Shown here piece by piece: positions 29,753 to 40,041 of a stretch of 64,000 nucleotides of DNA (the stretch's first letter is position 1; each line of letters starts with the position of its first letter). The position numbers and the translations under genes are program-made. The DNA is from Leifsonia aquatica (GTDB lineage: Bacteria; Actinomycetota; Actinomycetes; Actinomycetales; Microbacteriaceae). Location: the NCBI RefSeq assembly GCF_014190775.1, contig NZ_JACHVP010000001.1:310001-374000 (forward strand), written 5' to 3'. The notes beneath the pieces were generated by a model that did not search any database, was not told where the DNA came from, and saw only the letters and a program-made list of their open reading frames with translations.

Positions 29753-29911
29753 ATGTCCGACCAGGATCGTGACGACAGCGACGACGCGCTGGTGGCCCGC
29801 CTCGAGGTGATCGAGGAGCAGCCGCTCGCCGCGCGTGCCGACGCGTACGCCCAGCTGCACGCCGAGCTCTCCGAACGGCTCGAGGGAGCCGACGCGCAGC
29901 GGCATGGCTGA
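29753..29911 (+). CDS. Small acidic protein upstream of tlyA
   Basis: A 52-residue soluble peptide, MSDQDRDDSDDALVARLEVI and onward, predicted as one or two helices (LEVIEEQPLAARADAYAQLHAELSERL read as two pieces). It starts 6 bases after a TAGTCT box and overlaps the tlyA start by 8 bases. Short acidic genes in this position between tyrS and tlyA occur in other actinobacteria. Function unknown. Confidence 0.6.
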   Translation: MSDQDRDDSDDALVARLEVIEEQPLAARADAYAQLHAELSERLEGADAQRHG

Positions 29912-30695
29912 ACGGCTCGACGTCGCTCTCGCCACGCGCGGACTGGCCCGGTCGCGCACGCACGCCGCGACGCTGATCGCCCAGGGGTTGGTGACCGTGG
30001 ACGGCGCGCCCGTCGTGCGCGCGTCGGCCAAGGTGGGCGAGGAGCAGAGCGTCGAGGTCGCGGGCGCCGACCACTACGTCAGCCGCGGCGCGCACAAGCT
30101 GGTCGCCGCGCTCGACGCCTTCGACGTGCCGGTGACGGGGCGCCTCGCGCTCGACGCGGGCGCCTCCACCGGCGGCTTCAGCCAGGTGCTGCTCGAGCGC
30201 GGCGCGGCGCGGGTGATCGCGGTCGACGTCGGCCACGGCCAGCTCGCCCCGCAGCTGATGCAGGAGGAGCGGCTCGCGTCGTTCGAGGGCGTCAACGTGC
30301 GCTCCCTCACCGCCGAGCAGCTGGCGGGATTGACGGGAGACGACGCACGGCCCGATCTCGTCGTCGCCGACCTCTCGTTCATCTCCCTCGGCCAGGTGCT
30401 GCCCGCCCTGCGCGAGACGGTCGTGCCGGAGGCGGACTTCGTGCTGCTGGTAAAGCCGCAGTTCGAGGTGGGCCGCACCGGCGTGCGCGAAGGCATCGTG
30501 CACGACCCCGTCCTGCGGGCGGACGCGCTGACCGGTGTGCTCTGGGCCGGGTTCGACCTCGGGCTCGGCACCGCGGGCGTGATCGCCTCGCCGATCGCGG
30601 GCTCGCACGGCAACCGCGAGTTCCTCATCCACCTCACGGAGCGCGGTGCGAACCCGACGGAGTGGCTCGACCGGGCGCAGGAGCTCGCCGGCTGA
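29904..30695 (+). CDS. tlyA: TlyA family rRNA 2'-O-methyltransferase
   Basis: A 263-residue protein with an N-terminal S4 domain (MAERLDVALATRGLARSRTH, residues 1-60) and an FtsJ-like methylase domain. SAM motif DAGASTGGF is at 84-92, and the catalytic K in SRGAHKL is at about 65. In mycobacteria TlyA methylates 16S and 23S rRNA and its loss gives capreomycin resistance; a matching role here is expected from homology. Its start overlaps the small acidic gene. Confidence 0.92.
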   Translation: MAERLDVALATRGLARSRTHAATLIAQGLVTVDGAPVVRASAKVGEEQSVEVAGADHYVSRGAHKLVAALDAFDVPVTGRLALDAGASTGGFSQVLLERGAARVIAVDVGHGQLAPQLMQEERLASFEGVNVRSLTAEQLAGLTGDDARPDLVVADLSFISLGQVLPALRETVVPEADFVLLVKPQFEVGRTGVREGIVHDPVLRADALTGVLWAGFDLGLGTAGVIASPIAGSHGNREFLIHLTERGANPTEWLDRAQELAG

Positions 30696-30826
30696 GCGCA
30701 GGCGGCAGCGGGCGCAGGCCCGGCGGAACATCCCGTGAATTCTCCACAGGTGCGGGCGATCGACCCAGACCGGGCCGATTCTCCGACAGAATGGGATGAC
30801 GAGCACGACCGGAGGGAGAGTCGGGT

Positions 30827-31744
30827 ATGGGAGCAGCGACGCGATACATCCTCGTCGTCGCGCACACCGGCCGTCAGGACTCCCTCGACGCGGGCGTGCG
30901 CGTGTGCACGCAGCTGCTCGAGGCCGGCGTCATCCCGGTGCTCAGCGCGGACGAGCGGCGCGACCTCCTCGCGGCGGAACCGGGCCTCGACCGCATCGCC
31001 CTCCTCGGCGACGAGGTCGCGGCCGACGAGCTGGAGCTCGTGATCGTGCTCGGCGGCGACGGCACCATCCTGCGCGCGGCCGAGCTGGTGCGCGGCTGCT
31101 CCGCGCCGCTGCTGGGCGTCAACCTGGGCCACGTCGGCTTCCTCGCCGAGAGCGAGCGCGACGACCTCGAGATCGCGGTCGCACGCGGCCTCTCGAAGGA
31201 CTATACGGTGGAGGAGCGCATGACGCTCTCCGCCCGGGTGAAGGTCGGCGACGAGGTCGTCTACGACAGCTGGGCGCTGAACGAGGCCACGGTCGAGAAG
31301 GCCAGCCGCGAGCGGATGCTCGAGGTCGTGATCGAGGTCGACGGCCGGCCGATGTCGAGCTTCGGCTGCGACGGCGTCGTGATGTCGACCCCGACGGGAT
31401 CGACCGCCTACTCGTTCTCCGCAGGCGGCCCAGTCGTCTGGCCGGGTGTCGCCGCCCTGCTGCTGGTGCCGCTCAGCGCGCACGCGCTGTTCTCGCGGCC
31501 GCTGGTGGTCGACGCGGAGTCGTCGCTCGCCGTCGAGCTGCTCGACCGCACGGGCGGCGAGGGCATCCTCTGGTGCGACGGCCGGCGGGCCTTCGACCTG
31601 CCGCGTGGAGCCCGCGTGGTCGTGCGCCGATCGCCGGTGCCCGTGCGCCTGGCGCGCCTGCACCCGGGGCCGTTCACCGACCGGCTGGTGCAGAAGTTCG
31701 ATCTTCCCGTCACGGGATGGAGGGGGCCGGCGGGCCGTGACTGA
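30827..31744 (+). CDS. nadK: NAD kinase
   Basis: A 305-residue enzyme making NADP+ from NAD+. The GGDGT motif is at 76-80, and the SFGCDGVVMSTPTGSTAY region forms the NAD site. The ATG follows GGAGGGAG. It lies in the usual actinobacterial order tlyA-nadK-recN. The 131 bases before it show no second gene. Confidence 0.95.
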   Translation: MGAATRYILVVAHTGRQDSLDAGVRVCTQLLEAGVIPVLSADERRDLLAAEPGLDRIALLGDEVAADELELVIVLGGDGTILRAAELVRGCSAPLLGVNLGHVGFLAESERDDLEIAVARGLSKDYTVEERMTLSARVKVGDEVVYDSWALNEATVEKASRERMLEVVIEVDGRPMSSFGCDGVVMSTPTGSTAYSFSAGGPVVWPGVAALLLVPLSAHALFSRPLVVDAESSLAVELLDRTGGEGILWCDGRRAFDLPRGARVVVRRSPVPVRLARLHPGPFTDRLVQKFDLPVTGWRGPAGRD

Positions 31745-33470
31745 CGTGACTGACGTGCGTGGAGCGATCGAGGAGATCTCGATCAAAGACCTGGGTGTGA
31801 TCGCCGACGCCTCCCTGCCCCTGGGCGCGGGATTCACCGCGATCACCGGCGAGACCGGCGCGGGCAAGACGATGGTGGTCTCCGCCCTCGGCCTGCTGCT
31901 CGGGTCGCGCGCCGACACCGGCGCGGTGCGACTGGGGAGCGGCCAGGCCTGGGTCGAAGGGCGCTGGCGCGTCATCGACTCCGGTGACGTCGTCGAGCGC
32001 GTCCGCGACGCCGGTGGCGACGTCGACGCCCTGGGCGGGGGAGCGGCGGAGCTTGTGCTGAGCCGCTCGGTCTCCGCCGAGGGGCGCTCGCGCGCCGTCG
32101 TCGGCGGACGCAGCGCCCCGGTGAGCGTGCTCACCGAGCTCGGCGAGCAGCTCGTCGTCGTGCACGGCCAGTCCGACCAGATCCGGCTGCGGTCCGCGGT
32201 CGCCCAGCGCGAGGCGCTCGACCGCTTCGCCGGGCCCGACTTCGGCACGGCCGTCGACGCGTACGCGCAGGTCTTCCACCGCTGGCGCGACAACACGGCC
32301 GAGCTCGACGAGCTCGTCGCCGACCGCGACCGTCGCTCGCGCGAGGCGGAGGACCTCCGGCTCGCGATGTCCGAGATCGAGACGCGCGCGCCGCAGCCCG
32401 GCGAAGACGATGAGCTGGCGGAGCGCGCCGAGCGCCTCACCAACCTCGAAGAGCTGCGGCTCGCCGCGGCCGGTGCCCGCGAGTTGCTGTCGGCCGAGGA
32501 GTCCGAGGGCGCGGATGCGCTCGGTCTGCTCGACAACGCGCGCCGCCAGCTCGACCGCATGGCGCCTCACGACGCCGCGCTGGGGCCGCTCGCCGAAGCC
32601 GTGGCCAACGCCAACTACCTCATCTCCGACATCGCCGCGCAGCTGTCGACGTACCTCGACGGACTCGACACCGACGGCGCCCACGAGCTCGGGCTGGTGC
32701 AGGAGCGGCGCTCCGAGCTGGCCACGCTCGTCCGCAAGTACGGTCCGACCCTGGACGACGTGATCCGCACCCTCGAGACGGGCAGTCTGCGCCTGCTGGA
32801 GCTCGACGGCGACGCCGACCGCATCGAGGAGCTGGCGCGGGAGGTCGAGGCCGACGAGGCGCTGGCCGCCGAGCTGGCCGCCGACCTGAGCGCCCGCCGC
32901 CGGGAGGCCGCCGAGCGCCTCTCCGCCGCCGTCTCCGACGAGCTCTCCGCCCTCGCGATGCCCGACGCCCGGGTCGTCGTCGAGGTCACCGAGCGCGACG
33001 AGTACTCGTCGACCGGTCGCGACCAGGTGTCGATCCTGCTCCAGCCGCATCCCGGCGCCGAGCCCCGTCCGCTCGGCAAGGGGGCGTCAGGCGGCGAGCT
33101 CTCGCGCGTCATGCTGGCGATCGAGGTCGTCATCGCGGGCGCCGACCCGGTGCCGACCTTCATCTTCGACGAGATCGACGCGGGCGTGGGCGGTGCTTCG
33201 GCGATCGAGATCGGCCGCCGGCTGGCGCGGCTCGCGGAGAGCGCGCAGGTCATCGTCGTCACCCACCTGGCCCAGGTCGCCGCGTTCGCGACCAACCACC
33301 TCACGGTCGTGAAGGGCAACGACGGATCGGTCACGGCCTCCAGCGTGCGCCGCCTCGACGGCGACGAACGCATCGCCGAGATGGCGCGCTTGCTCTCCGG
33401 CCTCCCCGACTCCGAGAGCGGGTTGGCGCACGCGCGCGAGCTCGTCGAGATGGCGGCCGCTGCACGCTGA
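31737..33470 (+). CDS. recN: DNA repair protein RecN
   Basis: A 577-residue SMC-like ATPase for double-strand break repair. Walker A GETGAGKT at 38-45, two coiled-coil arms in the middle, the ABC signature [18 protein letters not shown] and Walker [13 protein letters not shown] near the C-terminus. The start is uncertain among three in-frame GTGs (31737, 31746, 31755) in a short repeat TGACTGACG. I use the first because GGAGGGGG lies 10 bases upstream. It overlaps the nadK stop. Confidence 0.94.
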   Translation: MTDVTDVRGAIEEISIKDLGVIADASLPLGAGFTAITGETGAGKTMVVSALGLLLGSRADTGAVRLGSGQAWVEGRWRVIDSGDVVERVRDAGGDVDALGGGAAELVLSRSVSAEGRSRAVVGGRSAPVSVLTELGEQLVVVHGQSDQIRLRSAVAQREALDRFAGPDFGTAVDAYAQVFHRWRDNTAELDELVADRDRRSREAEDLRLAMSEIETRAPQPGEDDELAERAERLTNLEELRLAAAGARELLSAEESEGADALGLLDNARRQLDRMAPHDAALGPLAEAVANANYLISDIAAQLSTYLDGLDTDGAHELGLVQERRSELATLVRKYGPTLDDVIRTLETGSLRLLELDGDADRIEELAREVEADEALAAELAADLSARRREAAERLSAAVSDELSALAMPDARVVVEVTERDEYSSTGRDQVSILLQPHPGAEPRPLGKGASGGELSRVMLAIEVVIAGADPVPTFIFDEIDAGVGGASAIEIGRRLARLAESAQVIVVTHLAQVAAFATNHLTVVKGNDGSVTASSVRRLDGDERIAEMARLLSGLPDSESGLAHARELVEMAAAAR

Positions 33471-33508
33471 ACCTCCGCGGCGCGCGAACCACTCGCAGCC
33501 GATGGTGA

Positions 33509-33514
33509 TAAGCT
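33509..33514 (+). promoter_or_regulatory. -10 box TAAGCT of pyrG
   Basis: TAAGCT ends 8 bases before the first of two tandem GTG codons (33523, 33526). It supports the start at 33523 over the ATG at 33502, which lies upstream of this box. Confidence 0.4.
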
Positions 33515-33522
33515 GCAAGCCC

Positions 33523-35229
33523 GTGGTGGATAAATCTGAAGCGGGCATCTCGAACGGCATTACCAAGCACATTTTCGTGACCGGTGGTGTCGTTTCTTCG
33601 TTGGGCAAGGGCCTCACGGCGGCCTCCCTGGGCAACCTTCTGACCGCGCGCGGACTCCGCGTCGTGATGCAGAAGCTCGACCCCTATCTGAACGTGGATC
33701 CGGGGACGATGAACCCGTTCCAGCACGGCGAGGTCTTCGTGACCGACGACGGCGCCGAGACGGACCTCGACATCGGACACTACGAGCGGTTCCTCGACAT
33801 CAACCTCGGCCAGTCGGCCAACGTGACCACGGGCCAGATCTACTCGAACGTGATCGCCAAGGAGCGGCGCGGCGAGTACCTCGGCGACACCGTGCAGGTC
33901 ATCCCGCACATCACCGACGAGATCAAGCGCCGGATGCGCCTCCAGGCCCAGGCCGGCCCCGACGGCGAGCCCGCGCCCGACGTCATCATCACCGAGATCG
34001 GCGGAACGGTCGGCGACATCGAGTCGCAGCCGTTCATCGAGTCGGCGCGCCAGGTGCGTCACGAGCTCGGCCGCAAGAACTGCTTCTTCGTGCACGTCTC
34101 GTTGGTGCCCTTCATGAACGCCTCCGGCGAGCAGAAGACCAAGCCCACGCAGCACTCCGTCGCCGCGCTCCGCTCGATCGGCATCCAGCCGGACGCGCTC
34201 GTGCTCCGCAGCGACCGCCCGGTCTCCGAGAGCAACAAGCGCAAGATCGCGCTCATGTGCGACGTGGACGAGTCGGCTGTGGTCAACGCCGTCGACGTGC
34301 CGAGCATCTACGACATCCCGACCATGCTGCACGACCAGGGCCTCGACGCCTACATCATCGACCAGCTCGGCCTCGACAAGGCGGCGGACGTCGACTGGAA
34401 CGGCTGGGCGCGCCTGCTGGAGGCCGTGCACGACCCGAAGCACGAGGTCACCATCGGCCTGGTCGGCAAGTACATCGACCTCCCGGACGCGTACCTGTCG
34501 GTCACCGAGGCGCTCCGTGCGGGCGGCTTCGCGCACCAGACCAAGGTGAAGCTCAAGTGGATCCCGTCGGACGAGTGCCAGACCGCCGAAGGCGCCGCCC
34601 ACCAGCTGAGCGAGGTCGACGCGATCTGCGTGCCCGGCGGCTTCGGCGTGCGCGGCATCGAGGGCAAGGTCGGCGCCCTGCGCTTCGCCCGCGAGAACGG
34701 CATCCCCGCGCTCGGCCTGTGCCTCGGCCTGCAGTGCATGGTCATCGAGTACGCGCGTCACGAGGCGGGCCTCGCCGGCGCGTCCTCGTCGGAGTTCGAC
34801 CCCGAGACCGAGTTCCCCGTGATCGCGACGATGGCGGAGCAGGTCGAGATCATCGCCGGCGGCGACCTGGGCGGCACCATGCGCCTCGGCCTCTACCCGG
34901 CCGTGCTCGCCGAGGGCTCCCTCGCCGCCGACCTGTACGGCTCGAACGAGGCCAGCGAGCGCCACCGCCACCGCTACGAGGTCAACAACAACTACCGCGA
35001 GCAGATCGCCGACGCCGGTCTGTGGTTCTCGGGCACCTCGCCCGACGGTCACCTCGTCGAGTACGTCGAGCTGCCGCGCGACGTGCACCCGTTCTACATC
35101 GGCACCCAGGCCCACCCGGAGCTGCGGTCGCGCCCGAACAACGCGCACCCGCTGTTCGCCGGCCTGGTCGGCGCGGCGCTCGAGCGCCAGAAGGCGAGCC
35201 TGCTCTTCGAAGTCGCCGCGGAGGGCTGA
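33523..35229 (+). CDS. pyrG: CTP synthase (glutamine hydrolysing)
   Basis: A 568-residue enzyme aminating UTP to CTP. The synthetase domain starts [16 protein letters not shown]. The glutaminase domain at the C-terminus has the nucleophile C400 in GLCLGLQ and the HPE segment in THPEL-like AHPELRSRP. Length is typical. The stop overlaps the Nudix gene start (TGATG), so pyrG, the Nudix gene and xerD are one unit. Confidence 0.96.
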   Translation: MVDKSEAGISNGITKHIFVTGGVVSSLGKGLTAASLGNLLTARGLRVVMQKLDPYLNVDPGTMNPFQHGEVFVTDDGAETDLDIGHYERFLDINLGQSANVTTGQIYSNVIAKERRGEYLGDTVQVIPHITDEIKRRMRLQAQAGPDGEPAPDVIITEIGGTVGDIESQPFIESARQVRHELGRKNCFFVHVSLVPFMNASGEQKTKPTQHSVAALRSIGIQPDALVLRSDRPVSESNKRKIALMCDVDESAVVNAVDVPSIYDIPTMLHDQGLDAYIIDQLGLDKAADVDWNGWARLLEAVHDPKHEVTIGLVGKYIDLPDAYLSVTEALRAGGFAHQTKVKLKWIPSDECQTAEGAAHQLSEVDAICVPGGFGVRGIEGKVGALRFARENGIPALGLCLGLQCMVIEYARHEAGLAGASSSEFDPETEFPVIATMAEQVEIIAGGDLGGTMRLGLYPAVLAEGSLAADLYGSNEASERHRHRYEVNNNYREQIADAGLWFSGTSPDGHLVEYVELPRDVHPFYIGTQAHPELRSRPNNAHPLFAGLVGAALERQKASLLFEVAAEG

Positions 35230-35861
35230 TGAGCGACCGTCTGCTGCAGGACGAGCCGTTCCGCCCCGAGATCGTCTCGTCCGAGGCGGTCTTCGACGGC
35301 CGGATCTGGGATGTGCGCCGGGACGTGTTCCGCTACAACGGCGAGGACATCACCCGTGAGTACGTCGACCACACCGGTGCCGTCGCGGTGCTCGCTCTGG
35401 ACGACCAGGAGCGGGTGCTGCTGATCAAGCAGTACCGGCATCCGGTGCGGCACCGCGACTGGGAGATCCCGGCCGGGCTCCTCGACATCCGCGGCGAGGA
35501 TCCGCTCACCGCGGTGAAGCGCGAGCTCGCCGAGGAGGCGGACCTGGTCGCCGACGAGTGGAACGTGCTGACCGACATCTTCACCAGCCCTGGTGGCAGC
35601 GACGAGGCCATCCGCATCTACCTGGCGCGCGGTGTGCGCCCGGCGGCGGAGGCTTTCGCGCGCGAGGAGGAGGAGGCCGACATCGAGACGGCGTGGCTGC
35701 CTCTCGACGACGCGGTGGACGCGGTGCTCGCCCGGACGGTGCACAACGCGCCGCTCATCATCGCGGTGCTCGCGGCACGGACGGCCCGCGAGAAGGGCTG
35801 GGCCACGCTCGGTGCGGCGGACGAGCCGTGGCCGACCCACCCGAAGCTCGCCGGGGAATGA
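35229..35861 (+). CDS. Nudix hydrolase, ADP-ribose pyrophosphatase-like
   Basis: A 210-residue protein. The Nudix box is GLLDIRGEDPLTAVKRELAE followed by EADL, with the REL-EE core intact. IKQYRHPVRHRDWEIPAG before it matches ADP-ribose pyrophosphatases. It probably clears ADP-ribose or related sugar nucleotides. Coupled to pyrG at its start and overlapping xerD by 4 bases at its end. Confidence 0.92.
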   Translation: MSDRLLQDEPFRPEIVSSEAVFDGRIWDVRRDVFRYNGEDITREYVDHTGAVAVLALDDQERVLLIKQYRHPVRHRDWEIPAGLLDIRGEDPLTAVKRELAEEADLVADEWNVLTDIFTSPGGSDEAIRIYLARGVRPAAEAFAREEEEADIETAWLPLDDAVDAVLARTVHNAPLIIAVLAARTAREKGWATLGAADEPWPTHPKLAGE

Positions 35862-36763
35862 CCGCAGCGGCGGAGGTGGACGCCTTCCTGAGGCACGTGA
35901 CGATCGAGCGCGGCCTCTCGGCGAACACCGTCGCCGCCTACCGGCGCGACCTCGCCGTCTACACGGCGTGGCTCGACGAGCGCGGCGCGGCCGACCTCCG
36001 CGAGGTCACGAGCCCGATGGTCTCGGAGTTCGTGGCGCACCTCGGAACGCGGCCCGAGTCGCCCCTCACTGCATCCTCCCTCGCGCGGGTGCTGTCGACG
36101 GTCCGCGGCTTCCACCGGTTCCTGCTGGAGGAGGGGCGGGTGGAGCAGGATGTCGCCCACGAGGTGCGCCCTCCGAAGCTGCCCAGCCGCCTCCCGAAGG
36201 CCATCACGATCGACCAGGTGGCCGCCCTGCTGGCGGCGACCGACGGCGAGGAGGTCGCCAACCTGCGCGACAAGGCCCTGCTGGAGCTCATGTACGCCAC
36301 GGGTGCACGCGTCAGCGAGGCCGTCGGGCTGAACGTGGACGACGTCATCGACGCCGACATCGTGCGGCTGACGGGCAAGGGCAGCAAGCAGCGCATCGTC
36401 CCGCTCGGCAGCTACGCCCGCACGGCGGTCGACGCCTATCTCGTGCGCGCGCGGCCCCTGCTCTCGACCAAGGGCCGCGCGACGCCCGCGCTGTTCCTCG
36501 GGATGCGCGGGGCGCGGCTCTCGCGCCAGAACGCCTGGCTGATCATCCGGGCCGCCGCCGAGCGGGCGAACCTGCCCGTCGAGATCTCGCCGCACACCCT
36601 GCGCCACTCCTTCGCTACCCACCTCCTCGCCGGGGGAGCGGACGTGCGCGTCGTGCAGGAGCTGCTGGGGCACTCGTCGGTCGCGACGACCCAGATCTAC
36701 ACGCTGGTCACGGCCGACACCCTGCGCGACGTCTACACGTCGGCGCACCCGCGGGCGCGCTGA
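35858..36763 (+). CDS. xerD: Site-specific tyrosine recombinase XerD
   Basis: A 301-residue tyrosine recombinase for chromosome dimer resolution. The catalytic set is complete: R151 (TGARVSE), K174 (TGKGSKQR), H246-xx-R249 (HTLRHSF), H272 (LGHSSVATTQ) and Y281. The N-terminal core-binding domain (ERGLSANTVAAYRRDL) is intact. The place between the Nudix gene and parA-scpAB is the standard actinobacterial xerD locus, so it is a housekeeping enzyme, not an island integrase. Confidence 0.95.
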   Translation: MTAAAEVDAFLRHVTIERGLSANTVAAYRRDLAVYTAWLDERGAADLREVTSPMVSEFVAHLGTRPESPLTASSLARVLSTVRGFHRFLLEEGRVEQDVAHEVRPPKLPSRLPKAITIDQVAALLAATDGEEVANLRDKALLELMYATGARVSEAVGLNVDDVIDADIVRLTGKGSKQRIVPLGSYARTAVDAYLVRARPLLSTKGRATPALFLGMRGARLSRQNAWLIIRAAAERANLPVEISPHTLRHSFATHLLAGGADVRVVQELLGHSSVATTQIYTLVTADTLRDVYTSAHPRAR

Positions 36764-36774
36764 TCGGCGGCCCC

Positions 36775-36812
36775 GCGAACCGCCGCTCTCCCGCCCGGCG
36801 GCAGGGGTTCGC
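36775..36812 (+). terminator. Hairpin after xerD
   Basis: GCGAACC (36775-36781) pairs with GGTTCGC (36806-36812), with an inner CGCCG/CGGCG stem. It lies 12 bases after the xerD stop and just before the TAGACT box of parA. Confidence 0.55.
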
Positions 36813-36818
36813 CCCGGA

Positions 36819-36824
36819 TAGACT
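36819..36824 (+). promoter_or_regulatory. -10 box TAGACT of the parA operon
   Basis: TAGACT lies 6 bases before a TTG (36831) in frame with parA, so transcription probably starts at or near that TTG. Confidence 0.45.
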
Positions 36825-36869
36825 GTCCCCTTGAACAGACCGCCAACGACAGGGACGAGGAACACCCCG

Positions 36870-37769
36870 GTGACGCGCAACGACCAGGTCAGGACCGAGC
36901 TTCCCGGTATGGACGAGGCTTCCCTCACCACGAAGCTCGGACCCACCGGGCGACCCCTGCGCGCGTTCCCCCAGCCCGCCCCGCTGAACCAGCACGGCCC
37001 CGCCCGCATCGTGGCGCTCTGCAACCAGAAGGGCGGGGTCGGCAAGACCACGACCTCCATCAACCTCGGCGCCACCCTCGCGGACTACGGCCGTCGCGTG
37101 CTGGCCGTCGACTTCGACCCCCAGGGTGCGCTCTCGGCCGGCCTCGGTGCGCAGACGCACGACGTGACGACGATCTACGACCTGCTGCTGAACCGCAACG
37201 CGGACGTGCAGGGCGCCATCCAGACCACGAGCGTCCCCGGCCTCGACATCATCCCGGCGAACATCGACCTGTCGGCGGCGGAGGTGCACCTCGTCAACGA
37301 GGTCGCCCGCGAGCAGATCCTCGCCTCGGTGCTGCGCAAGGTCAGCGCCGACTACGACGTCATCCTGATCGACTGCCAGCCCTCACTCGGCATCCTGACC
37401 GTGAACGCCCTGACGGCGAGCCACGGCGTGCTCATCCCGCTCGAGTGCGAGTACTTCGCGCTGCGCGGCGTCGCCCTGCTGATCGAGACCATCGACAAGG
37501 TGCGCGAGCGGCTCAACCCGGCGATCGAGCTCGACGGCATCCTGGCCACCATGTACGACTCGCGCACGCTGCACTCGCGCGAGGTGCTGGAGCGCGTCGT
37601 GGACGCGTTCGGCGACCGCGTGCTGGAGACGGTGATCTCGCGCACGGTGAAGTTCCCGGACGCCTCGGTCGCGGGCACCCCGATCACGCAGTTCGCCCCC
37701 GAGCACGCCGCCGCCGAGGCCTTTCGCCAGCTCGCGCGGGAACTGATCTTCCGTGGCGCCGTCGCCTGA
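36870..37769 (+). CDS. parA: ParA family ATPase (Soj-like)
   Basis: A 299-residue deviant Walker ATPase: KGGVGKTT starts at about residue 54, and VDFDPQG and LIDCQPSLG follow. It sits directly upstream of scpA-scpB, as the ParA-like protein of many actinobacteria does, so it is a segregation-associated ATPase distinct from the oriC-linked parAB pair. I chose the GTG at 36870, with GACGAGGA upstream. A TTG at 36831, 6 bases after a TAGACT box, would add 13 residues and is a possible leaderless start. Confidence 0.92.
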   Translation: MTRNDQVRTELPGMDEASLTTKLGPTGRPLRAFPQPAPLNQHGPARIVALCNQKGGVGKTTTSINLGATLADYGRRVLAVDFDPQGALSAGLGAQTHDVTTIYDLLLNRNADVQGAIQTTSVPGLDIIPANIDLSAAEVHLVNEVAREQILASVLRKVSADYDVILIDCQPSLGILTVNALTASHGVLIPLECEYFALRGVALLIETIDKVRERLNPAIELDGILATMYDSRTLHSREVLERVVDAFGDRVLETVISRTVKFPDASVAGTPITQFAPEHAAAEAFRQLARELIFRGAVA

Positions 37770-38637
37770 CGACGCCCCGCAGGGCACCCTGGCGACCCCG
37801 TCCGCCGCGGACGCGGGAGCCGAGGCGGCCGCGACCGACGACGCGGCACCCGCAGATGCTGGATTCCGCGTCGCGGTCGGCGCGTTCGAAGGGCCGTTCG
37901 ACCTCCTGCTCTCGCTCATCACGAAGCACGAGCTCGACATCACCGAGATCTCGCTGAGCCGCGTCACCGACGAGTTCATCGCCTATCTGCGGGCGCTCGA
38001 CACCGAGGACAGCCTCGACGAGGCCAGCGAGTTCCTGCTCGTGGCCGCGACCCTGCTCGACCTCAAGGTCGCCGGGCTGCTGCCGCAGGGCGAGCTCGTC
38101 GATGCGGAGGATGTGGCGCTGCTGGAGGCGCGCGACCTCCTCTTTGCCCGGCTGCTGCAGTACCGCGCCTTCAAGGAGGCGTCGGCGTGGTTCGCGGGGA
38201 CGCTGGAGGCCGAGAGCAGCCGGCACACCCGCACGGTGCGGCTGGAGGATAAGTTCCGCCAGCGCGACCCGGAGCTGGTGTGGACGCTGGGCCTCGACGA
38301 CTTCGCCGCGCTCGCGACCCTGGCGATGACGCCGCGTGAGATCCCCGTCGTGGGGCTCGACCACCTGCACGCACCGCTGGTCAGCATCCGGGAGCAGGCG
38401 GCCGTGGTCGTCGGGATGCTGCGCGGTGGCGACCAGTTGTCGTTCCGGCAGCTGGTCGCGGGCGCCGAGCAGAAGGGCGTCGTCATCGCGCGCTTCCTCG
38501 CCGTGCTCGAGCTGTACCGGCACGCGGCCATCGCGTTCGAGCAGCTGGAGCCGCTGGGCGAGCTGACGCTGCGCTGGACGGCGGAGCACTGGTCCGAGGA
38601 GAACCTGTCCAACCTGGGAGCGGATTATGACGGTTGA
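37753..38637 (+). CDS. scpA: Segregation and condensation protein A
   Basis: A 294-residue kleisin partner of SMC. After an Ala/Asp-rich tail (residues 1-38), the kleisin domain begins at FEGPFDLLLSLITKHELDIT and the C-terminal winged helix follows (FLAVLELYRHAAIAFEQ). It bridges SMC heads with ScpB. The GTG start lies inside the end of parA, and it overlaps scpB by 11 bases. Confidence 0.95.
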   Translation: MAPSPDDAPQGTLATPSAADAGAEAAATDDAAPADAGFRVAVGAFEGPFDLLLSLITKHELDITEISLSRVTDEFIAYLRALDTEDSLDEASEFLLVAATLLDLKVAGLLPQGELVDAEDVALLEARDLLFARLLQYRAFKEASAWFAGTLEAESSRHTRTVRLEDKFRQRDPELVWTLGLDDFAALATLAMTPREIPVVGLDHLHAPLVSIREQAAVVVGMLRGGDQLSFRQLVAGAEQKGVVIARFLAVLELYRHAAIAFEQLEPLGELTLRWTAEHWSEENLSNLGADYDG

Positions 38638-39256
38638 GAACGTGTCCGAGCTCGTGGACGCGACCGACTCGACGGAGGTGCCGGCGCCCGTCGCCGACAC
38701 CGACATCGAGCGCGCGCTGGAGGCGATCCTCATGGTCGCCGACGAGCCGATGAGCATCGTGACCCTGGCGACCGCCGTCGGCGCCCCGGTCAAGCGGGTG
38801 CGGCAGGCGATCGACGTGCTGGTGGAGGACTTCGACGGCAACGCCCCGGGCGGGAGCGTGCGCCGCGGCTTCGAACTGCGCGAGGTCGGAGGCGGCTGGC
38901 GCGTCTACGTGCGCGCCGAGTACGACCAGGTCGTCGCCGGCTACGTGCTGCAGCAGAACCCCACCAAGCTCTCGCAGGCCGCGCTCGAGACGCTCGCCGT
39001 GATCGCCTACAAGCAGCCGATCAGCCGCGGCGCGATCGCGTCCATCCGCGCGGTCAACGTGGACTCCGTCGTCCGCACCCTGCTGGGCCGCGGGCTCATC
39101 ACCGAACTCTTCACCGACAGCGAGACGGGTGCCATCAACTACGGCACGACCGACCTGCTGCTCACCCAGCTCGGCATCAACTCGGTGGACGAGCTGCCCA
39201 AGATCTCCCCGCTGCTGGCGGACGGAGCGGAAGGATTCGATGCCGATGTCCGTTGA
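38627..39256 (+). CDS. scpB: Segregation and condensation protein B
   Basis: A 209-residue protein with two winged helices: residues about 25-100 (IERALEAILMVADEPMSI) and 105-180 (LSQAALETLAVIAYKQPISR). It forms the SMC-ScpA-ScpB condensin. Its ATG is in the last codons of scpA. Confidence 0.95.
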   Translation: MTVENVSELVDATDSTEVPAPVADTDIERALEAILMVADEPMSIVTLATAVGAPVKRVRQAIDVLVEDFDGNAPGGSVRRGFELREVGGGWRVYVRAEYDQVVAGYVLQQNPTKLSQAALETLAVIAYKQPISRGAIASIRAVNVDSVVRTLLGRGLITELFTDSETGAINYGTTDLLLTQLGINSVDELPKISPLLADGAEGFDADVR

Positions 39257-40028
39257 GGACGCACCCCAGGGCGAACGCCTGCAGAAGGTCATGGCCGCCG
39301 CCGGAGTCGCCTCCCGCCGCGTCTCGGAGCAGCTGATCGTCGAGGGCCGGGTGACGGTCAACGGCCAGGTCGTCACCGAGCTGGGCCGCCGCATCGACCC
39401 GGAGAATGACAAGCTGGCCGTCGACGGCACCGCCGTGCAGCTGGACACCAGCCGCCGCTACGTCATGCTCAACAAGCCCGTCGGCGTGGTCAGCTCGATG
39501 CGCGACGAGCAGGGGCGCCCCGACCTCTCGCGGTTCACCTCCGAGTTCGCGGAGCGGCTGTTCAACGTCGGGCGGCTGGATGCGGAGACCTCCGGGCTGC
39601 TCATCCTCACGAACGACGGGGAGCTCGCCCACGTGCTCGCGCATCCCAGCTTCGGCGTCACCAAGACCTACATCGCGCGCGTGCGCGGCCAGGTCACGCC
39701 GCAGACGATCGCGCGCCTGACCCGCGGCGTCGAGCTGGAGGACGGCCCGATCTCCGCCGACCGCGCGCGCCTGCTCCAGGGGGGCGGCGGCGCGAACGAC
39801 AGTCTCGTCGAGCTGACCCTGCACTCCGGCCGCAACCGCATCGTGCGCCGCATGATGGCGGAGGTCGGGCATCCCGTGATCGAGCTCGTCCGCCGCCAGT
39901 TCGGCCCGCTGCACCTCGGCACCCTGAAGGTCGGCGCGATGCGCGACCTGACGAAGGAGGAGCTGGGCAAGCTGCTGACGATCTCCCGCGAGGGCTCTGC
40001 CGACTCCGCGGACTCCGCCGAGCGCTGA
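39240..40028 (+). CDS. 23S rRNA pseudouridine synthase (RsuA/RluB family)
   Basis: A 262-residue enzyme with an N-terminal S4 domain (ERLQKVMAAAGVASRRVSEQ) and a catalytic domain with D114 in GRLDAETSGLLILTND. HSGRNRIVRRMMAEVGHPVI is a conserved substrate loop. RluB-type enzymes isomerise a uridine in 23S rRNA helix 89; the locus beside scpB supports RluB. The ATG at 39240 follows GGAAGG inside the scpB end; an ATG 6 bases on is an alternative. A short Ser/Asp repeat ends the protein. Confidence 0.9.
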   Translation: MPMSVEDAPQGERLQKVMAAAGVASRRVSEQLIVEGRVTVNGQVVTELGRRIDPENDKLAVDGTAVQLDTSRRYVMLNKPVGVVSSMRDEQGRPDLSRFTSEFAERLFNVGRLDAETSGLLILTNDGELAHVLAHPSFGVTKTYIARVRGQVTPQTIARLTRGVELEDGPISADRARLLQGGGGANDSLVELTLHSGRNRIVRRMMAEVGHPVIELVRRQFGPLHLGTLKVGAMRDLTKEELGKLLTISREGSADSADSAER

Positions 40029-40041
40029 CCCCCCCCTCACG

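Noticed and set aside
35858-36763. A phage or island integrase
   Set aside because: Its locus between pyrG-Nudix and parA-scpAB and its sequence match housekeeping XerD.
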